Shown: in pieces, positions 7,223 through 15,614 of the stretch | Layout of the letters: each line of letters opens with the position of its first letter | How positions within the stretch are numbered: position 1 is the stretch's first letter | Origin: Acidobacteriota bacterium | Lineage (GTDB): Bacteria > Actinomycetota > Actinomycetes > Actinomycetales > Microbacteriaceae | Assembly: GCA_019351995.1 (NCBI GenBank) | Contig: JABBOD010000017.1 | Coordinates: 1-58,901 of the forward strand | Reading direction: 5' to 3' | DNA: 58,901 nucleotides | The notes under the pieces: model-generated | Seen by the model: the letters and a program-made list of their open reading frames with translations, nothing else | Databases searched by the model: none | What the model was told of the DNA's origin: nothing | Translations under genes and position numbers: made by a program

Positions 7223-8302
7223 GTGAAGACTTCTTCATCGATCTCGATCATCGTGGCCGTTGCAGCCTCCGCGCTGCTGCTGGCCGGCTGTTCAAGCAGC
7301 GGCACCACCACCGGAAGCGGTTCGACCGCCTCCACTCGTGCCTGCGTCATCCTGCCGGACACCGCGTCCTCGCCGCGTTGGGAGAGCCTCGACCGCCCCG
7401 CGCTGACGAAGGCCTTCACCGACGCCGGCTTCACGGCCGACGTGCAGAACGCTCAGGGCGACACCACCAAGTACGCGACCATCGCGCAGCAGGAGCTCAC
7501 CAAGGGCTGCGGCGTCATGGTGCTCACCGACCTCAACGGTGCGGCGCTCGCCGTGACCCAGAAGGCCCAGAAGCAGGGCATCCCGGTCATCGCCTACGAC
7601 CGCCCGATCACCGACGGTGGTAACCCGCCGAAGATGGTCGCCGACTACTACGTCTCGTTCGACAACACCAAGGTCGGCGCACTCGAGGGCCAGATGATCG
7701 TCGACGGCCTGAAGGCTGCCGGCAAGGACCCGGCGACCGCCAAGGTCGTCTACATGGGTGGAGACCCGGCAGACGGTAACGCGAAGCTCTTCCACGATGG
7801 CGCTGTTGCGGTCATGAGTGCGGCGGGCATCAAGCCGGCCGCCGAGCCCACCGGTGTGTGGGATGGCGCCAAGTCCGCGACCAACTTCGAGCAGGCGCTG
7901 ACCTCGCTCGGCGGCAAGGTCGACGCGGTGTGGGTCGCCAACGACACCAACGCGGCGGGCGTCATCACGATCCTCGACAAGAACGGCCTGACGGTTCCGG
8001 TTTCCGGCCAGGACGCCTCGGTCGCGGGTCTGCAGAACGTGCTGCTCGGCAAGCAGACCGGAACGGTCTACAAGCAGGTCAGCCTCGAGGCCAAGGCCGC
8101 GTCGGATCTCGCGATCCAGCTGCTGAAGGGCCAGAAGCCCAGCATCTCCAACTCGCTGTACGGCAAGCCGTTCGTCGCCGTGACTCCGGTCGCGGTGGGC
8201 CCCGCCCAGGTCGAGACCGTCGTCACCAACGGCGACGCGAAGGCCTCGGACATCTGCACCGCCGCCGTGGCGGCAGCTTGCGCCAAGTACGGCGTCAAGT
8301 AG
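7223..8302 (+). CDS. Sugar ABC transporter substrate-binding lipoprotein (xylose type)
   Basis: A 359-residue extracytoplasmic solute-binding protein. It starts with a lipoprotein signal (hydrophobic segment then LLLAGC, lipidated Cys23) and a Ser/Thr/Gly linker. The mature part is a periplasmic-binding-protein-like type I fold: CVILPDTASSPRWESLDRPA, GIPVIAYDRPITDG, YYVSFDNTKVGALEGQMI and VDAVWVANDTNAAGVI match XylF/ChvE-type pentose and hexose binders. The GTG at 7223 is preferred because AAAGGGAG lies about 6 nt upstream; a frame opening at 7190 would place the signal peptide too far in. It is first in a three-gene importer. Xylose or a related aldose is the likely ligand by family. Confidence 0.92.
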   Translation: MKTSSSISIIVAVAASALLLAGCSSSGTTTGSGSTASTRACVILPDTASSPRWESLDRPALTKAFTDAGFTADVQNAQGDTTKYATIAQQELTKGCGVMVLTDLNGAALAVTQKAQKQGIPVIAYDRPITDGGNPPKMVADYYVSFDNTKVGALEGQMIVDGLKAAGKDPATAKVVYMGGDPADGNAKLFHDGAVAVMSAAGIKPAAEPTGVWDGAKSATNFEQALTSLGGKVDAVWVANDTNAAGVITILDKNGLTVPVSGQDASVAGLQNVLLGKQTGTVYKQVSLEAKAASDLAIQLLKGQKPSISNSLYGKPFVAVTPVAVGPAQVETVVTNGDAKASDICTAAVAAACAKYGVK

Positions 8303-8354
8303 TCGTTGCTGGACGATTAGCGTCAAGTAACATCAGCATCACCTCATGAAGTTG

Positions 8355-8395
8355 GGGCTCCGCGCCCGTGCCGCTCCGGGCGGCGCGCGGAGCCC
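8355..8395 (+). terminator. Intercistronic hairpin after the binding-protein gene
   Basis: GGGCTCCGCGC (8355-8365) pairs perfectly with GCGCGGAGCCC (8385-8395), an 11-bp GC-rich stem with a 19-nt loop, in the 183-nt gap between the binding-protein and ATPase genes. There is no clear T run. Such hairpins usually stabilise the abundant binding-protein mRNA and reduce read-through to the ATPase and permease. Confidence 0.7.
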
Positions 8396-8485
8396 TTCCT
8401 TCGTGTGAAGGGCCACGGAGCGACGTGCTGAACCCGCTCGCAGATCCCCGGGACATCGCTGTTCCGGAACCGAAAGGAAACCCCC

Positions 8486-9238
8486 ATGGATGAGCCCATC
8501 ATCGAGCTCAGCGACATCAAGAAGAGCTTCGGCCCGGTGAGCGTCCTCAAGGGCGTCAGCCTCAAGGCCTACCCCGGCAAGATCACAGCCCTGGTCGGCG
8601 ACAACGGAGCCGGCAAGTCGACCCTCATCAAAGGGCTCGCCGGTGTGCAGCCCTACGACTCGGGCGTCGTGAACTTCAACGGCACTCCCGTGCACCTCAC
8701 CAACCCGCGTGAGGCCTCCGCTCTCGGCATCGAGGTCGTGTACCAGGATCTCGCCCTGTGCGACAACCTCGACATCGTGCAGAACATGTTCCTCGGGCGC
8801 GAGGAGACCTCGTTCGGCACCTTCGACGAGGGCGAGATGGAGCGTCAGGCCTCCGAGACCTTGCAGTCCCTCTCTGTCCGCACGGTGAAGTCGGTGCGCC
8901 AGCGCGTGTCATCGCTGTCCGGTGGCCAGCGTCAGACCGTCGCCATCGCGCGCTCGGTGCTCAAGTCGGCCAAGGTCGTCATCCTCGACGAGCCGACCGC
9001 CGCTCTCGGCGTCGCGCAGACCGAGCAGGTGCTCAACCTGGTCAAGCGACTGGCCGATCAGGGCGTCGCGGTCATCATGATCAGCCACAACCTCGTCGAC
9101 GTCTTCCAGGTCGCCGACTACATCAGCGTGCTCTACCTGGGTCAGATGGTGGCCGAGATTCAAACCAAGGACACCACGAGCGACGACGTCGTCGGCTACA
9201 TCACGGGCAGCAAGACCTACACGGGAGTTTCCGCATGA
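8486..9238 (+). CDS. Sugar ABC transporter ATP-binding protein (single domain)
   Basis: A 250-residue cytoplasmic ATPase. Walker A is GDNGAGKST (residues about 37-45), the signature motif is LSGGQRQ, Walker B is VVILDEPTAAL and the switch His is in ISHN. Unlike the classic two-domain XylG/RbsA ATPases of about 500 residues, this has one nucleotide-binding domain, so a homodimer would energise transport; single-domain versions of this family are known in actinobacteria and Thermus-like bacteria. The ATG at 8486 has GAAAGGAAA upstream. The TGA overlaps the permease ATG (ATGA), so the two are coupled. Confidence 0.93.
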   Translation: MDEPIIELSDIKKSFGPVSVLKGVSLKAYPGKITALVGDNGAGKSTLIKGLAGVQPYDSGVVNFNGTPVHLTNPREASALGIEVVYQDLALCDNLDIVQNMFLGREETSFGTFDEGEMERQASETLQSLSVRTVKSVRQRVSSLSGGQRQTVAIARSVLKSAKVVILDEPTAALGVAQTEQVLNLVKRLADQGVAVIMISHNLVDVFQVADYISVLYLGQMVAEIQTKDTTSDDVVGYITGSKTYTGVSA

Positions 9239-10548
9239 GTGAGACCAAGAACGCAGACACCGCCGTCGACACGACCGCGCTCGCCGCCTCCGGCATGATC
9301 GGCAGCGGGCAGGAGGGTGGCGTGCTCGATCAGGCGCGCGCCTACATCCAGCGTGTTCGCGGCGGCGACATGGGCGTGCTCCCGGCTGTTGCCGGATTCG
9401 TGGTGCTCTGCATCCTCTTCGCGGTGCTGAGCCCGTACTTCATGACCGATCGCAACTTCGCGAACCTTCTGACCCAGGCCGCGAGCTACGTCATGCTGGC
9501 GATGGCGCTGGTGTTCGTGATCCTGCTCGGCGAGATCGACCTGTCAGCCGGTGTGACCGCCGGTGTCGCGATGTCGATCTTCGTCGTTCTCTCGAACCCG
9601 GGTGGGATCGCGATGAACTGGATTCTGGCGCTGATCCTCTCGCTCCTCACCGGTGTGGCCATCGGCGCCTTCATCGGCTTCTTCGTGGCGCGGGTGGGGA
9701 TCCCCTCCTTCGTCGTCACGCTGGGTCTGTTCCTGGGCTTCCAGGGCCTGCAGCTGCTCATCATCGGGACCGGCGGCCTCTACCGGATCCAGCAGCCCGA
9801 GATCCTGGCGATTCAGAACAACAACCTGCCGGTCTGGGGCGGCTGGCTCATGCTCGCCGTGATGCTGCTGATCTCGGGTGGTACCGCGGTGCTCGACCGC
9901 CGTCGTCGCGTCCGTGCCGGAGTGCCCAACCGCACCGTCGTCCTGGTCTGGATCAAGCTCGGGGTCATCCTCGTCATCGGTGGTCTGTTCGTCGCGCTGC
10001 TCAACCAGAACCGTGGACAGGTGAACTATCTCGCCGGCAAGGTCGTCGGGGGAAACGTCATCGAGGGAGTGCCGATCGTCGTCCCGATCACCCTGGCCAT
10101 CCTCTGGGCCGGGACGTTCATGCTCGACCGCACACGCTTCGGGCGCTACCTGTACGCCATTGGCGGCAACCCCGAGGCTGCCCGTCGTGCTGGCATCAAG
10201 GTGGTCGGGATCAAGTGGGCCGCGTTCGGCATCTGCTCCACCCTCGCCGTGGTGTCAGGTTTCTTCACCGCGAGCCAGATCGGATCGGTTGATGCGTCAT
10301 TCGGCCGCGACATCGTCCTCTTCGGGGTGGCGGCTGCGGTCGTGGGTGGCGTGAGCCTCTTCGGTGGGCGCGGGCGTCTGATCCACGGTGCCGTTGGCGC
10401 CCTGGTGATCGCGGTCATCACGAACGGCCTCGGTCTGCTCAACCTGGGCGGCGGGGTCAACTACCTGGTCACCGGCGGCGTGCTGATCCTGGCGGCGACG
10501 GTCGACGCGGTGTCGCGCGTGCGCGGTGGCGGCTCGCTGACTCGCTGA
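9235..10548 (+). CDS. Sugar ABC transporter permease (XylH-like)
   Basis: A 437-residue membrane protein of the BPD_transp_2 family with about 10-12 hydrophobic helices after a soluble N-terminal stretch of about 55 residues. Family motifs include VILLGEIDLSAGVTAGVA, GIPSFVVTLGLFLGFQGLQL, and the EAA-like loop GRYLYAIGGNPEAARRAGI. The central extension with RRRRVRAG between helices is typical of XylH rather than RbsC. Start codon ATG at 9235 overlaps the ATPase stop by 4 nt. Together with the binding protein and ATPase it forms a complete importer. A strong terminator hairpin follows directly. Confidence 0.93.
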   Translation: MSETKNADTAVDTTALAASGMIGSGQEGGVLDQARAYIQRVRGGDMGVLPAVAGFVVLCILFAVLSPYFMTDRNFANLLTQAASYVMLAMALVFVILLGEIDLSAGVTAGVAMSIFVVLSNPGGIAMNWILALILSLLTGVAIGAFIGFFVARVGIPSFVVTLGLFLGFQGLQLLIIGTGGLYRIQQPEILAIQNNNLPVWGGWLMLAVMLLISGGTAVLDRRRRVRAGVPNRTVVLVWIKLGVILVIGGLFVALLNQNRGQVNYLAGKVVGGNVIEGVPIVVPITLAILWAGTFMLDRTRFGRYLYAIGGNPEAARRAGIKVVGIKWAAFGICSTLAVVSGFFTASQIGSVDASFGRDIVLFGVAAAVVGGVSLFGGRGRLIHGAVGALVIAVITNGLGLLNLGGGVNYLVTGGVLILAATVDAVSRVRGGGSLTR

Positions 10549-10557
10549 TTCACCTCA

Positions 10558-10598
10558 CAGAACGCCCCCGCCGGCCTCGAGGCCGCGGGGGCGTTCTG
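10558..10598. terminator. GC-rich terminator hairpin between convergent units
   Basis: CAGAACGCCCCCG (10558-10570) pairs perfectly with CGGGGGCGTTCTG (10586-10598), and the loop contains a smaller palindrome GGCCTCGAGGCC. It ends the ABC operon and faces the convergent cytochrome b gene that stops at 10618, so it can serve both strands. No T tract follows, as is common in actinobacteria. Confidence 0.8.
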
Positions 10599-10617
10599 CT
10601 GTGCAGGAGCGGTCGAT

Positions 10618-11547
10618 TCAGCGCCGCACGTTACCGCTTAGGCCGGCCAGCGAGGCGAGCAGCACCGGTCGGGCGGCGAACCAGCCGCCGACCATGAGCA
10701 CGACCGAGCCGGCGAAGATGCCGAAGCCCAGCCAGTTGACCTGGTCGGATCCGCCGTACATGTGGTTGAGGTTGCGCAGCGCACCCGTGGCGAGCACCAG
10801 GGTGACGTGCACGACGATGAACGCGGTGAAGTAGATGAAGATCGGGTAGTGCAGCTTGCGGGCAACCTCGACCGGGTAGAACCTGTCGAACGGCTTCCAG
10901 CGTCCCGCGAGCCCCGGCACCATCCGCAAGCCCGTCAGGATCGCCAGAGGCGAGGCGATGAACACGGTCACGAAGTACGTGAGCAACTGGAGGGCGTTGT
11001 AGTTCACCCAGCCGTCTTCTGTCGGCCAGTTCAGCGACGCGTACTGCAGGCCGGCCGAGACAGCGTTGGGGAACACATCCCAGTTGGTGGGGACGATCCG
11101 CACCCACTGGCCGCTCACGAAGATCAGCACGAAGAAGACCACCCCGTTGAGGATCCACAGCGAGTCCATCGAGAGGTGGAACCACAGGTGCAGCGGGATC
11201 CGCACGGGTTGGCCTTTGGTTTTCAGAATGCCGGTGTTCCTGCGCGTCCAGTACGCCGCGGCCCGTTTGGTGGTGTGAACCTGCCACCCGGTGCGGATGA
11301 TGAAGAGCATGAAGAACGAGCTGAGGAAATGCTGCCAGCCCAGCCAGGCGGGGAACCCGACCGGCGCCCAGGACGGAAGAGCGGAGTGGCCCGGATAGCT
11401 GTGCAGGAAGTCCTGCACAGCGGGGAGCGCTCGGATGCCGCGGGCGGCGAGCACGATCAGGAACAGCCCGACCAGGATCAGCGGGACGATCCACACCAGC
11501 TTGAACCAACGGCTGCGGGGGGTCTGTGTTGCGGCAGGGGTACTCAT
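10618..11547 (-). CDS. Cytochrome b-type membrane protein (cytochrome b/b6-like)
   Basis: A 309-residue integral membrane protein with about five or six hydrophobic helices. His residues sit inside or at the ends of helices as expected for b-type heme ligation: GWQHFLSSFFMLF, RIPLHLWFHLSMDS and KLHYPIFIYFTAFIVVHVT. This resembles the membrane anchor of formate dehydrogenase- or molybdopterin-oxidoreductase-type complexes, but no catalytic subunit is next to it. It is the last gene of the etfB-etfA-hydrolase-cytochrome b run, 14 nt after the hydrolase, so it might receive electrons from ETF. TAGGTT lies 7 nt before the ATG, suggesting it also has its own leaderless promoter. Confidence 0.78.
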   Translation of the reverse strand: MSTPAATQTPRSRWFKLVWIVPLILVGLFLIVLAARGIRALPAVQDFLHSYPGHSALPSWAPVGFPAWLGWQHFLSSFFMLFIIRTGWQVHTTKRAAAYWTRRNTGILKTKGQPVRIPLHLWFHLSMDSLWILNGVVFFVLIFVSGQWVRIVPTNWDVFPNAVSAGLQYASLNWPTEDGWVNYNALQLLTYFVTVFIASPLAILTGLRMVPGLAGRWKPFDRFYPVEVARKLHYPIFIYFTAFIVVHVTLVLATGALRNLNHMYGGSDQVNWLGFGIFAGSVVLMVGGWFAARPVLLASLAGLSGNVRR

Positions 11548-11561
11548 CGATTCGAACCTAG

Positions 11562-12527
11562 TCAGTCGCGCGGCATGGACAGCGCCAGGAACGCCGAGAC
11601 GGCGGTGCCGACCCGCTCAGGATCGTTCAGCCACGGCATGTGGCCACCGTCGACTTCGAGCAGTTCGGCTCCCGGGATCGCGTCGAAACTCGCCCTCCCG
11701 GTCGCCGGCGTCATGACGATATCGTTCTCGCCCCAGACCATCAACACCGGAACGCCGATGGTCGCAAGCTCATCATGGCTCAGCGCGGTCAGCGGACGGG
11801 CGGCGAACGGGGTCATCAGAGCGCGAAACAGGCTCGCCACGCTGGGCGCGAAGTCGGAGCGCTGTGAGGCGAGATAGCCGATCTCGGTGATCTGGTCGGG
11901 GTAGCCGTCGAGTCCCCGGGACCCGATCCGCCTCTCTGACCGCCTGCGATAGAAGTGCTCGGACGTCGACAGCCCCAGGATGCCGGTCCCCACCACCGGC
12001 ACGGCAAGCGCCCGCTCGGCGGTGGCGGGCCTGGCCTCACCGAACGCGGCGCCGGGCGCGCCGAGCAGCACGAGCCGTCGCACTTTCGCCCGTCGACGCA
12101 GCGCGAAATACAGCGCGAACTGTCCGCCGAGCGAGTGCCCGATCAGGTCGACCTGCGTCAGCTGGAACGCGTCGAGCACGTTGTCGAGCACGGCGACGAC
12201 ATGAGCGCGGAGGTCGGTGCCACGCGGCAGCACCGACGGCCCCGACAGCCCGTGGCCCGGCCAGTCGACGGCGAGGATCCTGCGCATCGGCAGGGCGGCA
12301 ACGAGGGGGAGTGCGAGCGCATTGACCGAGGCGATGTCGTGCAGAAGCACGATCGGGGGGAGCGCGACCTCCGCGACCTCCGCCGCTGGGTACTCGATGA
12401 CGCGCACCACGAGGCCACCGGAGGTCCTCACCGAGTGCTCGACCATGGTCCGCCCGTAGTGCGCAGCCACGGTGATCTCGGCGGCCCGTATGCGCCCGTC
12501 GAGAAGCGCCGGATCAGCGGTGGCCAT
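11562..12527 (-). CDS. Alpha/beta-fold hydrolase
   Basis: A 321-residue alpha/beta hydrolase. The nucleophile elbow is IGHSLGG, the acid is in [11 protein letters not shown] and the catalytic His in [14 protein letters not shown]. The oxyanion segment reads LLHDIAS instead of the usual HG, a mild departure. Fold and length fit epoxide-hydrolase or meta-cleavage-product-hydrolase-like members, but the substrate is unknown. The start codon shares one base with the etfA stop (TGATG), so it is translationally coupled to etfA and probably acts in the same acyl-CoA-related pathway, for example as an esterase or thioesterase. That role is inferred. Confidence 0.85.
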   Translation of the reverse strand: MATADPALLDGRIRAAEITVAAHYGRTMVEHSVRTSGGLVVRVIEYPAAEVAEVALPPIVLLHDIASVNALALPLVAALPMRRILAVDWPGHGLSGPSVLPRGTDLRAHVVAVLDNVLDAFQLTQVDLIGHSLGGQFALYFALRRRAKVRRLVLLGAPGAAFGEARPATAERALAVPVVGTGILGLSTSEHFYRRRSERRIGSRGLDGYPDQITEIGYLASQRSDFAPSVASLFRALMTPFAARPLTALSHDELATIGVPVLMVWGENDIVMTPATGRASFDAIPGAELLEVDGGHMPWLNDPERVGTAVSAFLALSMPRD

Positions 12528-13489
12528 CAGCCTTTCCGTGCTTTGACGGCCTCGATCAGTTGGGGCACGACAGTGAACAGGTCGCCGACGATGCCGAAGT
12601 CGGCGACGTCGAAGATCGGGGCGTCGCCGTCCTTGTTGATGGCGACGATGGTCTTCGCGGTCTGCATCCCGGCCTTGTGCTGGATGGCGCCGGAGATCCC
12701 GACGGCGATGTAGAGGTTGGGCGACACGGTGACCCCGGTCTGTCCGACCTGGTAGCTCTGGGGCACGTAGCCGGCATCGACCGCGGCGCGCGATGCGCCG
12801 ACGGCGGCACCGAACGCGTCGGCGAGTTCCTCGACCAGCACGAACTTCTCCTGCGAGCCGAGTCCACGACCACCCGAGACGACGACCTCGGCCGCCTGCA
12901 GATCGGGTCGGGTGGATGCCTCGGTCTTCTCGTGTCGCGCGGTGACCCTGCTGGTCGGCGCCGTGTCGCCCGAGATGTCGAGGGCGCTGACGGTGCCGGC
13001 GCCCGCGGGGGCCGAGCCCTCGACCGAGTGCGGGCGCATCGAGATGATGGGGATGCCGCGTCCCGCCCCTGACGTGACGGTGAACGCCCCGCCGAAGGCC
13101 TGCTGAGTGACCGTGATGCCATCACCGCTCGAGCCGACGCCGACCGCGTCGCTGAGGTAGGCACCGCCGACCCGGACGGCGAGCCGCGCGGCCGCTTCCC
13201 GACTGTCCAGGGAGGTCCCCACCAGCACGGCGGCCACGTCGCCGGCAGCCACCGCGGCGGCGAGAGCCGCGACGAGCGGGGTGACCAGCGCGCCGCCATC
13301 CGGCACGGTCGCCACCTGCACCGTGGCGGCGCCGAGGCTGCCGAGCGCCGAGGCGAGTGCCGCGGCATCCGAGCTGGTGACGACGACGGCGCTGGGCTCG
13401 CCGAGCTGCGAAGCCGCGGCGAGAAGCTCCGCGACGTTGGAGGCGGGGGTGGAATCGGTGTGCTCCGCGAGCACGAGAATCGTGGACAT
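12527..13489 (-). CDS. etfA: Electron transfer flavoprotein alpha subunit
   Basis: A 320-residue FixB/EtfA protein. The C-terminal FAD domain is clear: [14 protein letters not shown], then [21 protein letters not shown], then the final FAD contact [17 protein letters not shown] and [20 protein letters not shown] ending. ETF takes electrons from acyl-CoA dehydrogenases and passes them toward the quinone pool. The ATG at 13489 has GAGGAAG upstream; a longer upstream frame only reads across etfB. It follows etfB by 19 nt. Its divergent neighbour is an acyl-CoA dehydrogenase, its likely electron donor. Confidence 0.96.
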   Translation of the reverse strand: MSTILVLAEHTDSTPASNVAELLAAASQLGEPSAVVVTSSDAAALASALGSLGAATVQVATVPDGGALVTPLVAALAAAVAAGDVAAVLVGTSLDSREAAARLAVRVGGAYLSDAVGVGSSGDGITVTQQAFGGAFTVTSGAGRGIPIISMRPHSVEGSAPAGAGTVSALDISGDTAPTSRVTARHEKTEASTRPDLQAAEVVVSGGRGLGSQEKFVLVEELADAFGAAVGASRAAVDAGYVPQSYQVGQTGVTVSPNLYIAVGISGAIQHKAGMQTAKTIVAINKDGDAPIFDVADFGIVGDLFTVVPQLIEAVKARKG

Positions 13490-13508
13490 CAGCTTCCTCA
13501 GTTCGGCG

Positions 13509-14288
13509 TCAGATGAGTTTCGCGGCGGCGAGGTAGTCGGCCAGCTGCGTGGCGGCGGTGCCGTCGTCCGTGACGATCGTGCCGCCCGTGCGGGCCGGAC
13601 GTGCGGTGACGTCGTGCACCACCGACCAGGAGTTGGCGGCGCCCGTGTCCCCGGCGGCGAGACCCAGATCACCGAGCCCCAGCACCTCGACCGGCTTCTT
13701 CTTGGCACCCATGATCCCCTTGAAACTCGGGTAGCGGGCCTCGGCGATCTGTTCGTTCACCGACACCACCGCGGGCAGCGATGTCTCGACATCCACGTAA
13801 CCGTCGTCGGTCACCCGTTCGCCGGAGACCGTGCTGCCCGAGACGTGCAGGGTGCGCAGTGCCGTCAACTGGGCAACGCCGAGACGCTCGGCGAGCATCG
13901 CCGGAACCGCCGCCGTCCGTCCGTCGGTGGACTCATTGCCGGCGATCACCAGATCGAAACCACGCGGTGCAAGAGCCGCCGCGAGCGCGGCAGAGGTCTG
14001 CACGGCGTCCGAACCGGCCAGCCCGTCATCGACAAGGTGGATCGCGCTGTCGGCGCCCATCGCCAGGCCCTTTCGCAGGCTGTCCAGTGCGCGCTTGGGG
14101 CCCATCGTGACCACCGTCACCGTGCTCCCGGCGTTCGCCGCCTGGAGCTGCAGAGCGATCTCGACCGCTTTCTCGTCGACCTCGTCCACCACGACATCCG
14201 AGCTGCGATCGACCCGCTTCGTTGACGGATCGAGACGGCGGTCGCCCCAGGTATCGGGGACCTCTTTCACCAACACTGCGATTTTCAT
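13509..14288 (-). CDS. etfB: Electron transfer flavoprotein beta subunit
   Basis: A 259-residue FixA/EtfB protein, full length. It opens with [12 protein letters not shown], carries the AMP-binding region ([31 protein letters not shown]) and the signature region [20 protein letters not shown] with IMGAKKKP. The ATG at 14288 is chosen over 14300 because GAAGGA lies just upstream of it. It heads the etfB-etfA operon. A 36-bp double palindrome at 14387-14422, about 100 nt upstream, is shared with the divergent acyl-CoA dehydrogenase operon, so the dehydrogenase and its electron acceptor are probably co-regulated. Confidence 0.96.
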   Translation of the reverse strand: MKIAVLVKEVPDTWGDRRLDPSTKRVDRSSDVVVDEVDEKAVEIALQLQAANAGSTVTVVTMGPKRALDSLRKGLAMGADSAIHLVDDGLAGSDAVQTSAALAAALAPRGFDLVIAGNESTDGRTAAVPAMLAERLGVAQLTALRTLHVSGSTVSGERVTDDGYVDVETSLPAVVSVNEQIAEARYPSFKGIMGAKKKPVEVLGLGDLGLAAGDTGAANSWSVVHDVTARPARTGGTIVTDDGTAATQLADYLAAAKLI

Positions 14289-14386
14289 CGGTTCCTTCAT
14301 CCTCGTCGTCGAGCGGTCTGGTTGTGGGGGCAGCTGGCCGTTCCTTTTCTGCCCTCTCAGCCTAAGCCGCGCCGACGGGGATATTT

Positions 14387-14422
14387 ACTAGGAGGTCCTA
14401 GTACATACTAGGACCTCCTAGT
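14387..14422. promoter_or_regulatory. Double palindromic operator between etfB and the acyl-CoA dehydrogenase operon
   Basis: ACTAGGAGGTCCTAGT (14387-14402) and ACTAGGACCTCCTAGT (14407-14422) are exact reverse complements of each other, separated by ACAT. Each half is itself an imperfect dyad (ACTAGGA, GG or CC, TCCTAGT), giving four half-sites. This is the size expected for cooperative binding of two dimers of a TetR- or MarR-type repressor. It would control both divergent units. The MarR gene at 24731 is one candidate regulator. Confidence 0.8.
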
Positions 14423-14463
14423 ATTCTGACGACGTCGGCCGATGGGACCGTCGAGGAGGCACC

Positions 14464-14490
14464 ATGTTCAGGCTCGTATGTTCACGCTGA
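14464..14490 (+). other. Eight-codon reading frame overlapping the acyl-CoA dehydrogenase start
   Basis: ATG at 14464 sits 4 nt after GAGGAGG and reads M F R L V C S R then TGA at 14488-14490. It is out of frame with, and overlaps, the dehydrogenase ATG at 14478. The two start regions ATGTTCAGGCTCGT and ATGTTCACGCTGAC are adjacent 14-nt near-copies, so the short frame probably arose by tandem duplication of the start. It may work as a coupling leader or lower dehydrogenase translation. Confidence 0.5.
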
Positions 14491-15614
14491 CCCGCGACCA
14501 AGTCGCGCTCGTCGATGCCGTCCGCGACTTCGCGACGAACGAGCTGGCGCCACACGCCGCCGAATGGGACGAGACGCACTACTTCCCGATCGAGGTTCTG
14601 CGGGAAGCGGGGAGGCTCGGCCTCGGCGGCATCTACGCCAGCGAGCAGTTCGGCGGTTCCGGGCTCAGCCGCTCGGACGCGGTGCGGATCTTCGAGGAGC
14701 TGGCCGTCGGCGACCCCACGATCGCCGCGTACATCTCCATCCACAACATGGTGGTGTGGATGATCGATCGCTTCGGTGACGCCCGTCAACGAGCCCGGTG
14801 GCTCCCGTCGCTGACCACGATGGATGCCCTCGGCAGCTACTGCCTCACCGAACCGGGCATGGGGTCGGACGCCGCGGCGCTGCGCACGCGGGCCGAACGT
14901 GTCGGCGATCAGTACGTGCTCAATGGTGTGAAGCAGTTCATCTCGGGGGCGGGCGCGGCGGCCGTGTACGTGGTGATGGCGCGCACCGCCGAGACCGGGA
15001 GCCACGGGATCAGCGCGATCCTGGTCCCCGCCGATGCGCCGGGGCTGAGCTTCGGCCCGCTCGAGAAGAAGATGGGCTGGCACGCTCAGCCGACCAGGCA
15101 GGTGATCTTCGACGACGTCCATGTGCCCGTCGCCAACCGCCTCGGCAGCGAAGGGGACGGCTTCGGGATCGCGATGGGCGCCCTCAACGGCGGTCGCCTC
15201 AATATCGGCGCCTGTTCGCTCGGCGGCGGTCAGTTCGCTCTCGACAAGGCGGTGGCGTACCTGAAGACCCGCGAGGCGTTCGGCTCCCCCCTGATCGAGA
15301 AAGAGGCGCTGCTCTTCCAACTCGCCGACATGCGGATGCAGCTCGAGGCGGCGCGCACCCTGCTGTGGCGTGCGGCCGACGCACTGGATCGGGGTGCCGA
15401 CGACGCTGTTCCGCTCTGCGCCATGGCCAAGCGCATGGCCACCGATGCCGGATTCGAGGTCGCCAATGCCTCACTGCAGTTGCACGGCGGGTACGGCTAC
15501 CTCACCGAGTACGGCATCGAACGGGTGGTGCGCGACCTGCGCGTGCACCAGATACTGGAGGGGACGAACGAGATCATGCGACTCATCGTGGGTCGCGATC
15601 TCGCGGGAGCGTGA
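14478..15614 (+). CDS. Acyl-CoA dehydrogenase (isobutyryl-CoA dehydrogenase type)
   Basis: A 378-residue FAD enzyme that oxidises acyl-CoA to enoyl-CoA and passes electrons to ETF. Visible motifs: YCLTEPGMGSDAAAL (FAD/substrate), KQFISGAGAAAVYVVMART, QLHGGYGYL and the catalytic Glu361 in QILEGTNEIMR. The ATG at 14478 gives the standard N-terminus (FTLTRDQVALVDAVRDFA); the best ribosome-binding site is displaced by 14 nt because of a duplicated start (see 14464). It is first in a row with 3-hydroxyisobutyryl-CoA hydrolase and 3-hydroxyisobutyrate dehydrogenase, which makes isobutyryl-CoA (valine degradation) the probable substrate. Divergent from etfBA across a shared operator. Confidence 0.93.
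   Translation: MFTLTRDQVALVDAVRDFATNELAPHAAEWDETHYFPIEVLREAGRLGLGGIYASEQFGGSGLSRSDAVRIFEELAVGDPTIAAYISIHNMVVWMIDRFGDARQRARWLPSLTTMDALGSYCLTEPGMGSDAAALRTRAERVGDQYVLNGVKQFISGAGAAAVYVVMARTAETGSHGISAILVPADAPGLSFGPLEKKMGWHAQPTRQVIFDDVHVPVANRLGSEGDGFGIAMGALNGGRLNIGACSLGGGQFALDKAVAYLKTREAFGSPLIEKEALLFQLADMRMQLEAARTLLWRAADALDRGADDAVPLCAMAKRMATDAGFEVANASLQLHGGYGYLTEYGIERVVRDLRVHQILEGTNEIMRLIVGRDLAGA

Noticed and set aside
8303..8485. Small gene between the sugar-binding protein and the ATPase
   Set aside because: The gap holds a perfect 11-bp hairpin and no frame with a start signal.
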